Assembly (NCBI GenBank): GCA_036824505.1 | Contig: DAITAA010000001.1 | Coordinates: 62,001 to 126,000 of the forward strand | Direction: 5' to 3' | DNA: 64,000 nucleotides | From: SCUD01 sp036824505 | Lineage (GTDB): Bacteria; Pseudomonadota; Gammaproteobacteria; Steroidobacterales; Steroidobacteraceae | Part shown: positions 8,822 through 17,673 of the stretch, one piece after another | How positions within the stretch are numbered: the first letter of the stretch is position 1 | Layout: each line of letters begins with the position of its first letter | Notes under the pieces: model-generated | The model's database searches: none | What the model was told of the DNA's origin: nothing | Seen by the model: only the letters and a program-made list of their open reading frames with translations | Translations under genes and position numbers: made by a program

Positions 8822-9827
8822 CAGGGGCGGGCGTACTCCAGACCTGTTTCAGATGCTCGACGAGCAGCGAGCGCGTACGCTGCATCGCATTCTGATCCAC
8901 GGTGAATACCGGGGGATTGCGGCGCAGCATCGGCCAGCGGCTGCTGCGCGCGAGGCCGCGCAGGTATTCGAGATTCTGCCGAATCGCATCCATGTATGGA
9001 TTGTTGCCGCCGAATAGCGGCTCGAGATGGCGGTATCCGTGCTCGAATGTCCCGCCGAGACGGTTCTCGATGGTCCTGGCGACGAATTGCGGCGTCTGGC
9101 GCAGCAGATCCAGCCCGGAGCCATACAACACTTTCACGCCGTCAGCACCTTTATGTGCCGCGACGTTACCGAGCACGAATTCTGCGTACAGGCGGTCACG
9201 GCACTTTTCGAGATAGCAGCGATCCGCCATCTGCGCGAGCATGTCCGCCGTTCCCAGCAGGTGACCGACCAGCCGGTCTCGCGGATCGGCGATCCGGATC
9301 ATGTTGAGCGGCATCTCATAACCCGTGAAGTGCACGATGCGCGTGGAAACCGGCACCCAGTCGGAGAGGCCGATGGTCGGCAGGTAGCGTGCGAGGTGAC
9401 GGGCGCTGCGCGTGACGTGCTGGCGCGTGAACACGGCGCCATTGGCAACGTCCTTTTCGGCGATTTCACGGATGTAACCGGAGTCGTGAAACAGCGCGGT
9501 CACGAGACCCATCAGGGCCCGCTCGGCGCCGATGCGTGGCCCGTCCGGATGGCTCATTTCATAGCCCGCCATGAGCCGGATTGTCGCGAGCACCATGTCC
9601 TGGGAATGCTGCAGGTCGTGATAGACGGTGTCGACGCCCAGGAAACCGGGCGTCCGGCCCGTGAACAACAGTTCGAAGTCCGAAAGTGCCGTTTCAAGCC
9701 TGGCGAGCGGCGCGCCCGGCCAGGTGCTTGAATAGAGCTGCAACACGGCCGCCCGCACGGCGGGCGGGGAACTCACCTGCACCGTGTCGGTGACGTCAAA
9801 ATCGCTACGGCGGTAGGGGCGGGTCAT
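8808..9827 (-). CDS. HD-domain metal-dependent phosphohydrolase
   Basis: 339-aa soluble protein with an HD-superfamily core. A first histidine pair lies in YHDLQHSQD near residue 72 and the defining HD in ALFHDSGYIRE near 115. Later histidines (RQHVTRSARHLAR, IVHFTGYE) complete a metal site of the phosphodiesterase type. It is not a standard HD-GYP domain, because the GYP motif is absent. The start was chosen at the ATG before the conserved region; 24 extra codons upstream are possible. The substrate (a nucleotide or cyclic nucleotide) is unknown. Confidence 0.82.
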   Translation of the reverse strand: MTRPYRRSDFDVTDTVQVSSPPAVRAAVLQLYSSTWPGAPLARLETALSDFELLFTGRTPGFLGVDTVYHDLQHSQDMVLATIRLMAGYEMSHPDGPRIGAERALMGLVTALFHDSGYIREIAEKDVANGAVFTRQHVTRSARHLARYLPTIGLSDWVPVSTRIVHFTGYEMPLNMIRIADPRDRLVGHLLGTADMLAQMADRCYLEKCRDRLYAEFVLGNVAAHKGADGVKVLYGSGLDLLRQTPQFVARTIENRLGGTFEHGYRHLEPLFGGNNPYMDAIRQNLEYLRGLARSSRWPMLRRNPPVFTVDQNAMQRTRSLLVEHLKQVWSTPAPVSAG

Positions 9828-9909
9828 GATCCTGACCGAGTCTACCCCCCCGCTGAGGCTGCCCGCCAACCGTATTGGAGCGAGCTTGCGCCGGGTCACA
9901 TCCTGCGGC

Positions 9910-10680
9910 TCAGCCTATGTCAAACGAGGCGACGACCGGGACGTGATCCGAGGGACGCTCCCAGGCGCGCGGGCCGCGATCCACGATGCAGGCCTTGCAG
10001 CACGCCGCGAGCGCCGCAGATGCCAGTACCAGGTCGATGCGCAGACCGTGATTGCGGCGGAATGCGCCCATGCGGTAATCCCACCATGAATAGGTGTCGG
10101 GTGGCTGCTCAAAGCGCCGGAACACATCGACCAGGCCGAGTCCGGTGATCGCGGCCAGTGCCTTGCGCTCCGGTTCGCTGACGTGCACCGAACCCACCCA
10201 TTTCGCGGGATCGTGCACATCCCGGTCCTCAGGCGCGATGTTGAAATCGCCGACGACCGCGAGCCTGGGATGGCGTGCGAGTTCGCCGTCGAGCCGGACC
10301 CGCAGCCGTTCGAGCCAGGCGAGCTTATAGGCAAATTTTTCCGAACCAACCGCCTCGCCATTCGGAACGTACACATTGACCACCCGGATGCTGCCGATCG
10401 TCGCGGCGATCACGCGTCGCTGCGGATCATCATCGCCGCCCATTCCGGTCGTGACATCGGTGAGCGTCTCGCGTGCGAGTATGGCAACGCCGTTATAGGT
10501 CTTCTGGCCGTAATGCGCGGCGCTGAGCCCGAGCGCCCCGATTTCCGCGGCCGGAAACTGTTCGTCCGGCAATTTGAGTTCCTGCAGCCCGATGACATCG
10601 ACCGGATTCGCAGCAAGCCACTGCGCAAGATGGGGCAGCCGCACCCGCAGGGAATTCACATTCCAGGTGGCGATGCGCAT
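9910..10680 (-). CDS. xthA: Exodeoxyribonuclease III
   Basis: 256-aa Mg-dependent AP endonuclease / 3'-5' exonuclease of base-excision repair. It begins MRIATWNVNSLR, with the QELKLPDE glutamate motif near residue 34, the GDFNIAPEDRDVHDP motif near 145, and the C-terminal SDHVPV catalytic pair. The ATG at 10680 overlaps the TGA of lemA by one base (TGATG), so they are translationally coupled. A GTG one codon earlier is also possible. Confidence 0.97.
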   Translation of the reverse strand: MRIATWNVNSLRVRLPHLAQWLAANPVDVIGLQELKLPDEQFPAAEIGALGLSAAHYGQKTYNGVAILARETLTDVTTGMGGDDDPQRRVIAATIGSIRVVNVYVPNGEAVGSEKFAYKLAWLERLRVRLDGELARHPRLAVVGDFNIAPEDRDVHDPAKWVGSVHVSEPERKALAAITGLGLVDVFRRFEQPPDTYSWWDYRMGAFRRNHGLRIDLVLASAALAACCKACIVDRGPRAWERPSDHVPVVASFDIG

Positions 10681-11198
10681 CACTCGAAGAGCGCCTCGGC
10701 ATGAAACCCGGCCGCGCGGGCGATCATCCGGTGCGGAAAGGCCTGGCTGCGTACATTCAACAGATTCACGGCGGAATTGTAGATTTCGCGGTGTTCGATG
10801 ATGGCGGCGCCGATGCCGAGGACGCGTTCGCGGAGGCGAAGGAACCCGGGCTCGGCGCTGAGCAAGGAATAGTTTTCTGCGGGCGCCATCAGATCGGCGG
10901 CCGCGGCGCGCAGTGTCTTCTCGGCTGCCGCGAGAGCCGGGATGTCCCCGCGTGCGGCGGCGGCGCAGACGGCGGCGTCGGCCCTGGAGACGCGCTCGAG
11001 CAGATCCTGCTCGTAGGGCATGTGTCTGCCGCAGAGATCGACGAGTTCCACCAGCAGGTCGTGACGCTCGAGGAGCAGCGAGTCGAGGCTGGCCCAGGAC
11101 TGGTGAACCGAATCGCGCAGCCGGAGCAGACCGCTGCGGACAAGGATCGCGACGAGCACCAGCAGCGCGGCGATCACGGGCACGGTGACCCAGATCAT
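10680..11198 (-). CDS. LemA family protein
   Basis: 172-aa membrane-anchored protein with one N-terminal span (about residues 2-22) and a helical cytoplasmic or periplasmic domain. The C-terminal signature YNSAVNLLNVRSQAFP is the LemA hallmark. Function of the family is unsettled. It is the first gene of a two-gene unit with xthA, and an extended -10 sequence lies just upstream. Confidence 0.93.
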   Translation of the reverse strand: MIWVTVPVIAALLVLVAILVRSGLLRLRDSVHQSWASLDSLLLERHDLLVELVDLCGRHMPYEQDLLERVSRADAAVCAAAARGDIPALAAAEKTLRAAAADLMAPAENYSLLSAEPGFLRLRERVLGIGAAIIEHREIYNSAVNLLNVRSQAFPHRMIARAAGFHAEALFE

Positions 11199-11208
11199 GA
11201 CGGTTTCG

Positions 11209-11217
11209 AGTATATCA
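11209..11217 (-). promoter_or_regulatory. Extended -10 element upstream of lemA
   Basis: On the minus strand the bases read TGATATACT, an extended -10 (TGn then TATACT). It ends ten bases before the lemA ATG, so the predicted transcript start leaves only a few bases of leader. No convincing -35 is present, as expected for an extended -10 promoter. The assignment is by pattern only. Confidence 0.4.
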
Positions 11218-11248
11218 TCGGTGCTTCCTGTGCCCTGGCGGGGTGGAG

Positions 11249-12595
11249 ATGACGGAGCGGTGGGATCTGATCGTGATCGGCGGCGGCAGCGGGGGGCTCG
11301 CCTGCGCGCAACGCGCGGCCGAGCACGGCGCGCGTGCCGTGGTAGCCGAGCCCGGGCCGCTCGGCGGCACCTGCGTGAATCTCGGTTGCGTCCCGAAGAA
11401 GATCATGTTTCATGCGGCCGAGCTTGCGCATGGCATTGATGACGCCGGCGGCTACGGCTTCGACATCCTGCGGCGCGGTCATGACTGGCGGGTATTGAAG
11501 GAACGGCGCGACGCCTACGTGCTGCGCCTGCGCGGTATTTACGCCCAAAACCTGGATCGGCGCGGCGTTACATTGCTGAAGGAACGCGCCCTGCTCGAAG
11601 GCTCCGGACGCGTGACGATCGGCGAGGGCAAACACGAGGCGCCGCACATCGTGATCGCGACCGGCGGCCGCCCGATCGTGCTGGCGTTGCCGGGCGCGCA
11701 GCACGGAATCAATTCCGACGGATTCTTCCAGCTCGAGCGATTGCCGGCCTCAGTGGCGCTGGTCGGTAGTGGTTACATCGCGGCGGAGCTTTCCGGAACC
11801 CTTTCGGCACTCGGCTCGGAGGTGACCGTGCTGATACGGCACGATCGCATGCTGCGCCATTTCGACGAGATGCTGTCCCTGGCTCTGATGAAGGCAATGC
11901 GTGACGACGGCGTCAAGATCATCGATAACGCCGTGCCAAAGGCGGTCACGAAGCGCACAGAAGGGCTGCACATCGAACTCGAGGATGGCCGCAGCGCCGG
12001 GCCGTTCGAGACGCTGATCTGGGCCGTGGGTCGCGAGCCTCACTGCGACGGACTGGGACTCGCCGGCGCCGCCGTCGCGACCGGCGCAAGCGGAGCGATC
12101 ATCACCGACCTGCGGCAGGACACCAATGTGCCGGGCATCCATGCGATCGGGGATGTCACGGGCCGCGAAGCATTGACGCCAGTCGCAATCGCGGCCGGCC
12201 GGCGTCTCGCCGACCGGCTGTTCGGGGGCAAGCACGACCGGCATCTCGATTACCGGCTGATTCCGACAGTGATCTTTTCGCATCCGCCGATTGGCACGGT
12301 AGGACTGTCCGAGGCGGAAGCACGTGTGCTGCATGGCGAAGCGGTCGAGACATTCCACTCGGATTTCATGCCGCTGTACCACGGCCTGACGAATCGCAGG
12401 CGCCGCGCCGAAATGAAACTCGTCACCGTGGGCGCCGAGCAGCGAATCGTCGGCCTGCACGTCATCGGTCTGGGCGCCGACGAGATGCTGCAGGGTTTTG
12501 CGGTGGCGCTGCGCATGGGTGCGACCAAACGCGATTTCGACGACACAGTTGCGATCCATCCGACCAGCGCAGAGGAATTCGTGACGATTCGCTGA
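11249..12595 (+). CDS. gor: Glutathione-disulfide reductase
   Basis: 448-aa FAD/NADPH enzyme that reduces oxidised glutathione. FAD site GGGSGGLACA near residue 11; redox-active disulfide in GTCVNLGCVPKK with Cys42 and Cys47; NADPH site GSGYIAAELSG near 172; C-terminal active-site HPTSAEEFVT. The last motif has the His-Glu proton relay of glutathione reductases. The ATG at 11249 was chosen; a GTG two codons earlier is possible, since GGAG abuts the ATG too closely to be its ribosome site. gshA at the end of the window supplies its pathway partner. Confidence 0.95.
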   Translation: MTERWDLIVIGGGSGGLACAQRAAEHGARAVVAEPGPLGGTCVNLGCVPKKIMFHAAELAHGIDDAGGYGFDILRRGHDWRVLKERRDAYVLRLRGIYAQNLDRRGVTLLKERALLEGSGRVTIGEGKHEAPHIVIATGGRPIVLALPGAQHGINSDGFFQLERLPASVALVGSGYIAAELSGTLSALGSEVTVLIRHDRMLRHFDEMLSLALMKAMRDDGVKIIDNAVPKAVTKRTEGLHIELEDGRSAGPFETLIWAVGREPHCDGLGLAGAAVATGASGAIITDLRQDTNVPGIHAIGDVTGREALTPVAIAAGRRLADRLFGGKHDRHLDYRLIPTVIFSHPPIGTVGLSEAEARVLHGEAVETFHSDFMPLYHGLTNRRRRAEMKLVTVGAEQRIVGLHVIGLGADEMLQGFAVALRMGATKRDFDDTVAIHPTSAEEFVTIR

Positions 12596-12751
12596 CATCA
12601 ATATCCGTTCCTGTCGCGGGGTCCAGCGCTGTGCTGCGCGCCGACGTGAATACGATGGAAATCGGCGCGTGCTGACCGCACTGGAGATCGCGATGCTCGC
12701 CGAATCCGCCACGCACTGCGTGGCGCTGAAGAACGACTATCTTGAGGCGGG

Positions 12752-13585
12752 CTAGAGCCGCTCGAGCGCGTCCAGCACGGGCCTGGTCGCAGGCCGCACG
12801 CCGTGCCAGAGCCGGTAGGACTCCGCGGCCTGTTCGACCAGCATGCCCCAGCCCTTGTGGGAGCGCGAAGAACCGCGTTCCGAGGCCCAGCGCATGAATG
12901 CCGTGTCGCCGCGCCCATAGGCCATGTCATAGCAGACGGTGTGGTGCGCGATGACGCGCGGCGGCAGCGCCGGCACCTCGCCCGCGAGGCTTGCCGCGGT
13001 CGCATTGATGACGATGTCCCAGGGCCGGTCATCCACTTCGTCAAAGCCGCAGGCCGAAATCTCGCCGAGATCCGAAAATTCCTCGCGCAGCTTGCTTGCG
13101 CGCTCAGGCGTGCGGTTCGCGATGCACACTTCGCGCGGTTCCTGCTCCAGCAGCGGCGCCAGCACGCCACGCACGGCACCGCCTGCGCCGAGCACCAGCA
13201 GACGTGACCCGCTGATCTTCACGCCAAGATTGCTCATCAGGTCGGTGACGAGGCCGGCGCCGTCGGTGTTGTCGCCGAGGAGCTCCGTCGAACTCCTGCG
13301 GATGATCGTGTTGACCGCACGGGCGCGTTCGGCGCGTGCCGACAGATCGTTGACGATCTCGGCTGCCGCGGATTTGTGCGGCAGCGTGATATTGGCGCCG
13401 GCGCCGCCCTCCACGAAGAACTCCAGGACGGCGCCGCGGAACGCCGTGGGTGCGACGTCGCGCAGCTTGTAGTCCACGACATGATCGAATTGACGCGCAA
13501 ACAAACCATGAATGAATGGCGACCAGCTGTGGCTGACCGGATGACCGAACAGCACGTAGCGACCAGGTCCATCGTGCGTGACCAT
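12752..13585 (-). CDS. aroE: Shikimate dehydrogenase
   Basis: 277-aa NADPH enzyme that reduces 3-dehydroshikimate in aromatic amino-acid synthesis. The catalytic Lys71 lies in NITLPHK and Asp108 in GDNTDGAG. The dinucleotide site is GAGGAVRG, followed by the NADP-selecting ANRTPERA. The N-terminal FGHPVSHSWSPFIH motif binds shikimate. It lies directly after hemB on the same strand with one base between the hemB stop and the aroE start region. Confidence 0.97.
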   Translation of the reverse strand: MVTHDGPGRYVLFGHPVSHSWSPFIHGLFARQFDHVVDYKLRDVAPTAFRGAVLEFFVEGGAGANITLPHKSAAAEIVNDLSARAERARAVNTIIRRSSTELLGDNTDGAGLVTDLMSNLGVKISGSRLLVLGAGGAVRGVLAPLLEQEPREVCIANRTPERASKLREEFSDLGEISACGFDEVDDRPWDIVINATAASLAGEVPALPPRVIAHHTVCYDMAYGRGDTAFMRWASERGSSRSHKGWGMLVEQAAESYRLWHGVRPATRPVLDALERL

Positions 13586-13586
13586 G

Positions 13587-14600
13587 CTATCTGACCCCGT
13601 TCAACCAGCCGGCGGCGCGGCCGGCATAGTAACTCAGGATACCGTCTGCGCCGGCGCGCTTCATGCAGGCGAGGCTTTCGAGGACGGCCGCGCGCTCATC
13701 GAGCCAGCCATTTGCAGCCGCGGCCGCGAGCATCGCGTACTCGCCACTGACCTGATAGACGAATGTCGGCACGGCGAATTCGTCCTTTACGCGGCGCACG
13801 ACATCGAGATAAGGCAGCCCGGGCTTGATCATCACGATGTCGGCCCCTTCTGCAATGTCGAGCGCCACTTCGCGAAGCGCCTCGTCGCTGTTGGCCGGAT
13901 CCATCTGGTAGGTCGATTTGTCGGCTTTGCCGAGCGTGGCCGCGGAACCGACGGCGTCGCGGAATGGTCCGTAGAAGCAGGATGCGTACTTGGCAGAATA
14001 AGCAAGAATCCGGGTATCGTGATGGCCATCATGCTCCAGCGCCGAGCGGATCGCTCCGATCCGACCATCCATCATATCCGAGGGCGCCACGATATCCGCG
14101 CCCGCTTTGGCGTGCGAACGCGCCTGGCTGACAAGTGCCGCAACCGTGGCATCATTGAGGACCAGGCCGGCAGCGTCGATGATCCCGTCCTGTCCATGAG
14201 TCGTGAACGGGTCGAGCGCGACGTCGGTTATCACGCCGAGCCCCGGCAGGCTGCGCTTGAGTTCACGCACCGCACGCTGCGCAAGGCCCTCGGGATTCCA
14301 GCCCTCGCGGCCATCCGGCGTCTTGGAGGGGGGGGCGGGAACCGGAAACAGCGCAACGGCTGGGATGCCGAGATCGGCGAGACGCCCGGCCTCCGCGACG
14401 AGGAGATCGATGCTCAGGCGCTCGATACCTGGCATCGAGGGAATCGACTCGCGCCGGTTGCTTCCCTCGATGACGAACAGGGGCTGGATCAGGTCGTCGG
14501 CCGTGACCCGAGACTCCCGGGCGAGCCGGCGGGAAAACGGGTCACGGCGCATGCGCCTCAGTCTCGTACCAGGGTAACTTCCGGTGACACGCTGACCCAT
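13587..14600 (-). CDS. hemB: Delta-aminolevulinic acid dehydratase (porphobilinogen synthase)
   Basis: 337-aa enzyme that joins two 5-aminolevulinates to make porphobilinogen. Schiff-base lysines are Lys204 (YSAKYAS) and Lys259 (MIKPG). Where zinc-type enzymes carry a cysteine triad, this one reads DVALDPFTTHGQDG, so it is the cysteine-free, Mg-dependent form known from Pseudomonas. The start ATG at 14600 is preceded by AGGAG; a longer upstream frame is Arg/Ser-rich and overlaps the divergent sigma gene. aroE follows on the same strand. Confidence 0.96.
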   Translation of the reverse strand: MGQRVTGSYPGTRLRRMRRDPFSRRLARESRVTADDLIQPLFVIEGSNRRESIPSMPGIERLSIDLLVAEAGRLADLGIPAVALFPVPAPPSKTPDGREGWNPEGLAQRAVRELKRSLPGLGVITDVALDPFTTHGQDGIIDAAGLVLNDATVAALVSQARSHAKAGADIVAPSDMMDGRIGAIRSALEHDGHHDTRILAYSAKYASCFYGPFRDAVGSAATLGKADKSTYQMDPANSDEALREVALDIAEGADIVMIKPGLPYLDVVRRVKDEFAVPTFVYQVSGEYAMLAAAAANGWLDERAAVLESLACMKRAGADGILSYYAGRAAGWLNGVR

Positions 14601-14649
14601 GAGGCTCCTGACCCGGCTATGGCTGCGGTAGAGTCGGCCGCTCAGGGCC

Positions 14650-14677
14650 GGAAATAAAACCTTTCTATGGCCGGTCT
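14650..14677 (+). promoter_or_regulatory. Candidate ECF-type promoter of the sigma factor gene
   Basis: GGAAAT at 14650-14655 and CGGTCT at 14672-14677 are 16 bases apart, resembling the GGAA...GTC layout of ECF sigma promoters. The -10 region ends six bases before the sigma-factor ATG and there is no Shine-Dalgarno sequence, so the message may be leaderless. Autoregulation is the usual arrangement for ECF sigmas. Pattern match only. Confidence 0.35.
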
Positions 14678-14683
14678 TTATAC

Positions 14684-15205
14684 ATGAACCGCAGCAATCG
14701 CGGTACGGACAGGCAGCAGCGGTTCGCGACCCTATGCGAAGCTTTGCGCCCCGATCTGCTGCGTTTCGCATATTGGCTCGGCCGGGACCGGCAACTCGCC
14801 GAAGACGTCGTGCAGGAGGCGCTGTTGCGGGCCTGGAAGTCGTTTGACGAGCTCGCCGAGGAAGCAAAGGCAAAATCGTGGCTGCTCACGATCGTGCGCC
14901 GGGAATTCGCCCGCTCTTTCGAGCGCAGGCGCCTCGAGGTCACGGATCTCGACGCACTGGTGACCGCAGAGGCGGACGTGCTGGCGGCTGAAGACGACGC
15001 CGCCCTCGCGGCGATGCGCGAGGCGCTATTCCGCCTCGGTGATGAATACCGGGAGCCATTGGTGCTGCAAGTGATGATGGGTTACTCGACAAAGGAAATC
15101 GCCGATCAGATGGGTCTTCAGCAGGGCGCCGTGCTGACCCGGCTGTTTCGTGCCCGCGCGCACCTGCGCAAGGAGCTCGGCATCGCCGAGGAATCTTCAC
15201 CGTGA
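14684..15205 (+). CDS. ECF-like sigma-70 family RNA polymerase sigma factor
   Basis: 173-aa sigma factor. Region 2 (about residues 15-85) contains the -10 recognition and core-binding helices (AEDVVQEALLRAWK). Region 4 (about 110-165) carries the helix-turn-helix GYSTKEIADQMGLQQGAV that reads the -35. Region 1 and 3 are absent, as in ECF sigmas. The stop overlaps the start of the next gene (TGATG), which encodes a zinc-motif membrane protein that looks like its anti-sigma factor. Divergent from hemB. The signal sensed is unknown. Confidence 0.94.
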   Translation: MNRSNRGTDRQQRFATLCEALRPDLLRFAYWLGRDRQLAEDVVQEALLRAWKSFDELAEEAKAKSWLLTIVRREFARSFERRRLEVTDLDALVTAEADVLAAEDDAALAAMREALFRLGDEYREPLVLQVMMGYSTKEIADQMGLQQGAVLTRLFRARAHLRKELGIAEESSP

Positions 15206-15867
15206 TGAACTGCCTGGAATTTCGCCGCCGCGCCGGTGCGGAACCCTCGATCACCGGCGCCGAGTTCGATGCCCACCGCAGGGAATGCCCGGCTTGCGCG
15301 CGTTACCAGGACGAGTTGCGGGCCATGGACTCGCTGATCGGGCGTGCGCTCGCCATTGATCCGGCGGTTGCACCGGCTGGCATCACGCCGCGACGACCGC
15401 GCTGGCTGGCACTGGCCGCCAGCATCGTGATCGGTTTGACGGTCGGGCTCGCGCTGTGGGTCAGTTCGCCGCGTCCATCACTGGCGCGTGAGGTCATCGG
15501 CCACGTTGCACATGAGCCGGATTCGATGGATCCTGTGACGCCGATTGCAGCTGAAACGCTCGCGGGTGTTCTCGACCCGGAGGGTACGAAGCTGCGTCCG
15601 GGGCTCGGCGACGTGACATTTGCGATGCGTTGTGTCTTCGAGGGTCATGTCGTGCCTCATCTCGTGGTCCGGACTGCCCGAGGCCCGGTGACGGTCTTGT
15701 TGCTCAGGCACCGCGACGTCGGCGCACCGGTCCGGCTTGCCGAGCAGGGATACGTCGGTATCGTGCTGCCGGCACCGCGCGGAAGCATTGCGATCGTCGG
15801 CAGGGATCAGCAGGATCTGGACGCAATCGCACGGCAGGTCTTTGAAGCGGTGGATTGGGGTAACTGA
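15205..15867 (+). CDS. DUF3379-like anti-sigma-type membrane protein
   Basis: 220-aa single-pass protein. The N-terminal cytoplasmic part has HRRECPACARY (residues about 21-31), an H-x3-C-x2-C zinc motif as in ZAS anti-sigma domains. One membrane span lies near residues 70-90. The C-terminal half is predicted to be periplasmic. The layout and coupling to the sigma factor suggest that it holds that sigma at the membrane. Similarity to DUF3379 is by overall pattern; direct anti-sigma action is inferred. A GTG one codon upstream is an alternative start. Confidence 0.82.
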   Translation: MNCLEFRRRAGAEPSITGAEFDAHRRECPACARYQDELRAMDSLIGRALAIDPAVAPAGITPRRPRWLALAASIVIGLTVGLALWVSSPRPSLAREVIGHVAHEPDSMDPVTPIAAETLAGVLDPEGTKLRPGLGDVTFAMRCVFEGHVVPHLVVRTARGPVTVLLLRHRDVGAPVRLAEQGYVGIVLPAPRGSIAIVGRDQQDLDAIARQVFEAVDWGN

Positions 15868-15907
15868 GGCCATCGATGCCTGCGAGCCGCTCGGGCGGCC
15901 GCTTCTT

Positions 15908-16756
15908 CTATTCGCCTGCGAGCCAGTCCACGCGCCAGCGTCCCGAACCCTCGGGCGCGAGAATTGCGTGCAGCGCCGGCAACGCTGCGCGCAGGTCTCC
16001 GTCCACCTTCCAAGGCGGATTGACGAGCAGCATTCCGGAGCCGTTCAGCCCGGCGCGCGAATCGTCGGGATGCACGCAAAGTTCGACCGCGAGCACGCGC
16101 CGCAGCCGCGCATCGAGCAATCGGCGGTGGAAGCGTGCGATCACCGCCGCGAGCTTGATCGGATACCAGGCGGCAAGCACGCCCTGCGGCCAGCGCGATG
16201 CGGTGCCCACCAGCGCATCGGATACGCGATCGAGATCGGTCTGCTGCTCCTCGTAGGGCGGGTCTATCAGCACCAGCCCGCGTTTTTCCTGCGGTGGCAG
16301 CAGTGCCGCCAGCGCCTCGAAGCCGTCCCGGCAGTGAACGCCGATGCGGCGGTCGTCGCGAAACTCGTGAGCGAGCAACTGCGCCTCACCGGGCTCGAGG
16401 TCGCAGAAAGCCGCGTGGTCGCCCGCTCGCAACAATGTTGCGGCGATGCATGGCGAGCCCGGGTAGAACTTCGGCACCTTGTCGTTGGCTGGATCGAAAG
16501 CGCGCACCAGCTCGAGATAGCGCCGCAGGGGGCCGGGCATGCGCTTTGGATCCGCAGCGGCGAGGCGCAGGATGCCGCGGGCCGCTTCAGCCGCGCCGTC
16601 ACTCGAACCGAGATCGTAGCGGGCGCGACCCGCATGGGTATCGAGATAGAACAGCGGGCGTTCCTTTTCGGTCAGCCGCGTGAGTACCGTGACCAGCACG
16701 ACGTGTTTCACGACGTCGGCGAAATTGCCCGCGTGACAGGCGTGGCGGTACTTCAA
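15908..16756 (-). CDS. rlmJ: 23S rRNA (adenine(2030)-N6)-methyltransferase
   Basis: 282-aa SAM-dependent methyltransferase that modifies A2030 of 23S rRNA. It begins MKYRHACHAGNFADVVKH, the RlmJ hallmark. Motif I-like YLDTHAGRARYDL and catalytic motif IV DPPYEEQ near residue 168 are present. The start codon is TTG at 16756, overlapping the hemF stop (TTGA). Confidence 0.96.
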   Translation of the reverse strand: MKYRHACHAGNFADVVKHVVLVTVLTRLTEKERPLFYLDTHAGRARYDLGSSDGAAEAARGILRLAAADPKRMPGPLRRYLELVRAFDPANDKVPKFYPGSPCIAATLLRAGDHAAFCDLEPGEAQLLAHEFRDDRRIGVHCRDGFEALAALLPPQEKRGLVLIDPPYEEQQTDLDRVSDALVGTASRWPQGVLAAWYPIKLAAVIARFHRRLLDARLRRVLAVELCVHPDDSRAGLNGSGMLLVNPPWKVDGDLRAALPALHAILAPEGSGRWRVDWLAGE

Positions 16757-17670
16757 GCAGCGGAGCCGGCAAGCCAGTCGCGTGGCCGCAGAAAATCCCG
16801 GCCGAGCCGTTCCTCTGGCGAACCCGGCTCAGGCTGCCAGCCGTATTCCCAGCGTGCCAGCGGCGGCAACGACATCAGGATGGATTCAGTGCGCCCGCCG
16901 GACTGCAGGCCGAACTGGGTGCCGCGGTCGTAAAGCAGGTTGAATTCCGCGTAACGGCCACGCCGGTACAGCTGGAACTGCCGCTCGCGCTCGCCAAAAG
17001 CGGAGCCACGCCGCCGTTCCGTAATCGGGAGGTAACCGGCAACAAAGGCCGTGCCGACGCGGCGCAGAAAGGAGAAGCAGGCCTCGAAACCCCACTCGTT
17101 GAGATCGTCGAAGAACAACCCGCCGACGCCACGCGTTTCGCCGCGGTGCGGGAGGTAGAAGTATCGATCACACCAGTCCTTGAAGTGCTCATACGTGCCG
17201 GGCGGACAGCCTTCGCAGGCCAGGCGCGCGACGCGGTGCCAGTGCCGCACGTCCTCTTCCTCCGGATAGTAAGGAGTCAGGTCCATGCCGCCACCGAACC
17301 ACCATGCGACTTCGCCGTCGGCAGGCTCGGCGACGAACAGGCGGAGATTCATGTGCGTGGTTGGGACAAAGGGATTACGCGGATGCAGGACGAGCGACAC
17401 GCCCATCGCCTCGAATGACGCGCCCGCGAGTGCCGGCCGCTGGGCGCTCGCCGAGGCCGGCATGCGCGCGCCCTGGACCCGGGAGAAGTTGATTCCCGCC
17501 TGCTCGAATAACGCGCCGTCTTTCAGTACACGCGTTTCGCCACCGCCACCTTCGGGACGCTGCCAGGCGTCACGGCGGAACAGCGCCGCACCATCCGCCT
17601 GCTCGAGCGCCTGCGTGAGGCGTTCCTGCAGCTCGAGAAGCCATGCGCTCACTGCGGTGCGATCGGCCAT
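16753..17670 (-). CDS. hemF: Oxygen-dependent coproporphyrinogen III oxidase
   Basis: 305-aa soluble enzyme that decarboxylates coproporphyrinogen III to protoporphyrinogen IX with O2. Signature stretches are WWFGGGMDLTPYYP near residue 122, CDRYFYLPHRGETRGVGG near 166 and YAEFNLLYDRGTQFGL near 240. Length is normal for the family. It lies four bases after topA's neighbour gap and is followed by coupled rlmJ. Its presence implies aerobic haem synthesis. Confidence 0.97.
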   Translation of the reverse strand: MADRTAVSAWLLELQERLTQALEQADGAALFRRDAWQRPEGGGGETRVLKDGALFEQAGINFSRVQGARMPASASAQRPALAGASFEAMGVSLVLHPRNPFVPTTHMNLRLFVAEPADGEVAWWFGGGMDLTPYYPEEEDVRHWHRVARLACEGCPPGTYEHFKDWCDRYFYLPHRGETRGVGGLFFDDLNEWGFEACFSFLRRVGTAFVAGYLPITERRRGSAFGERERQFQLYRRGRYAEFNLLYDRGTQFGLQSGGRTESILMSLPPLARWEYGWQPEPGSPEERLGRDFLRPRDWLAGSAA

Positions 17671-17673
17671 CGC

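Noticed and set aside
12597..12734. Short plus-strand reading frame between gor and aroE that ends at a TAG near 12734.
   Set aside because: It has no clear start or ribosome site, runs out of gor and is only about 45 codons; possibly a decayed 3' fragment, but not identifiable.
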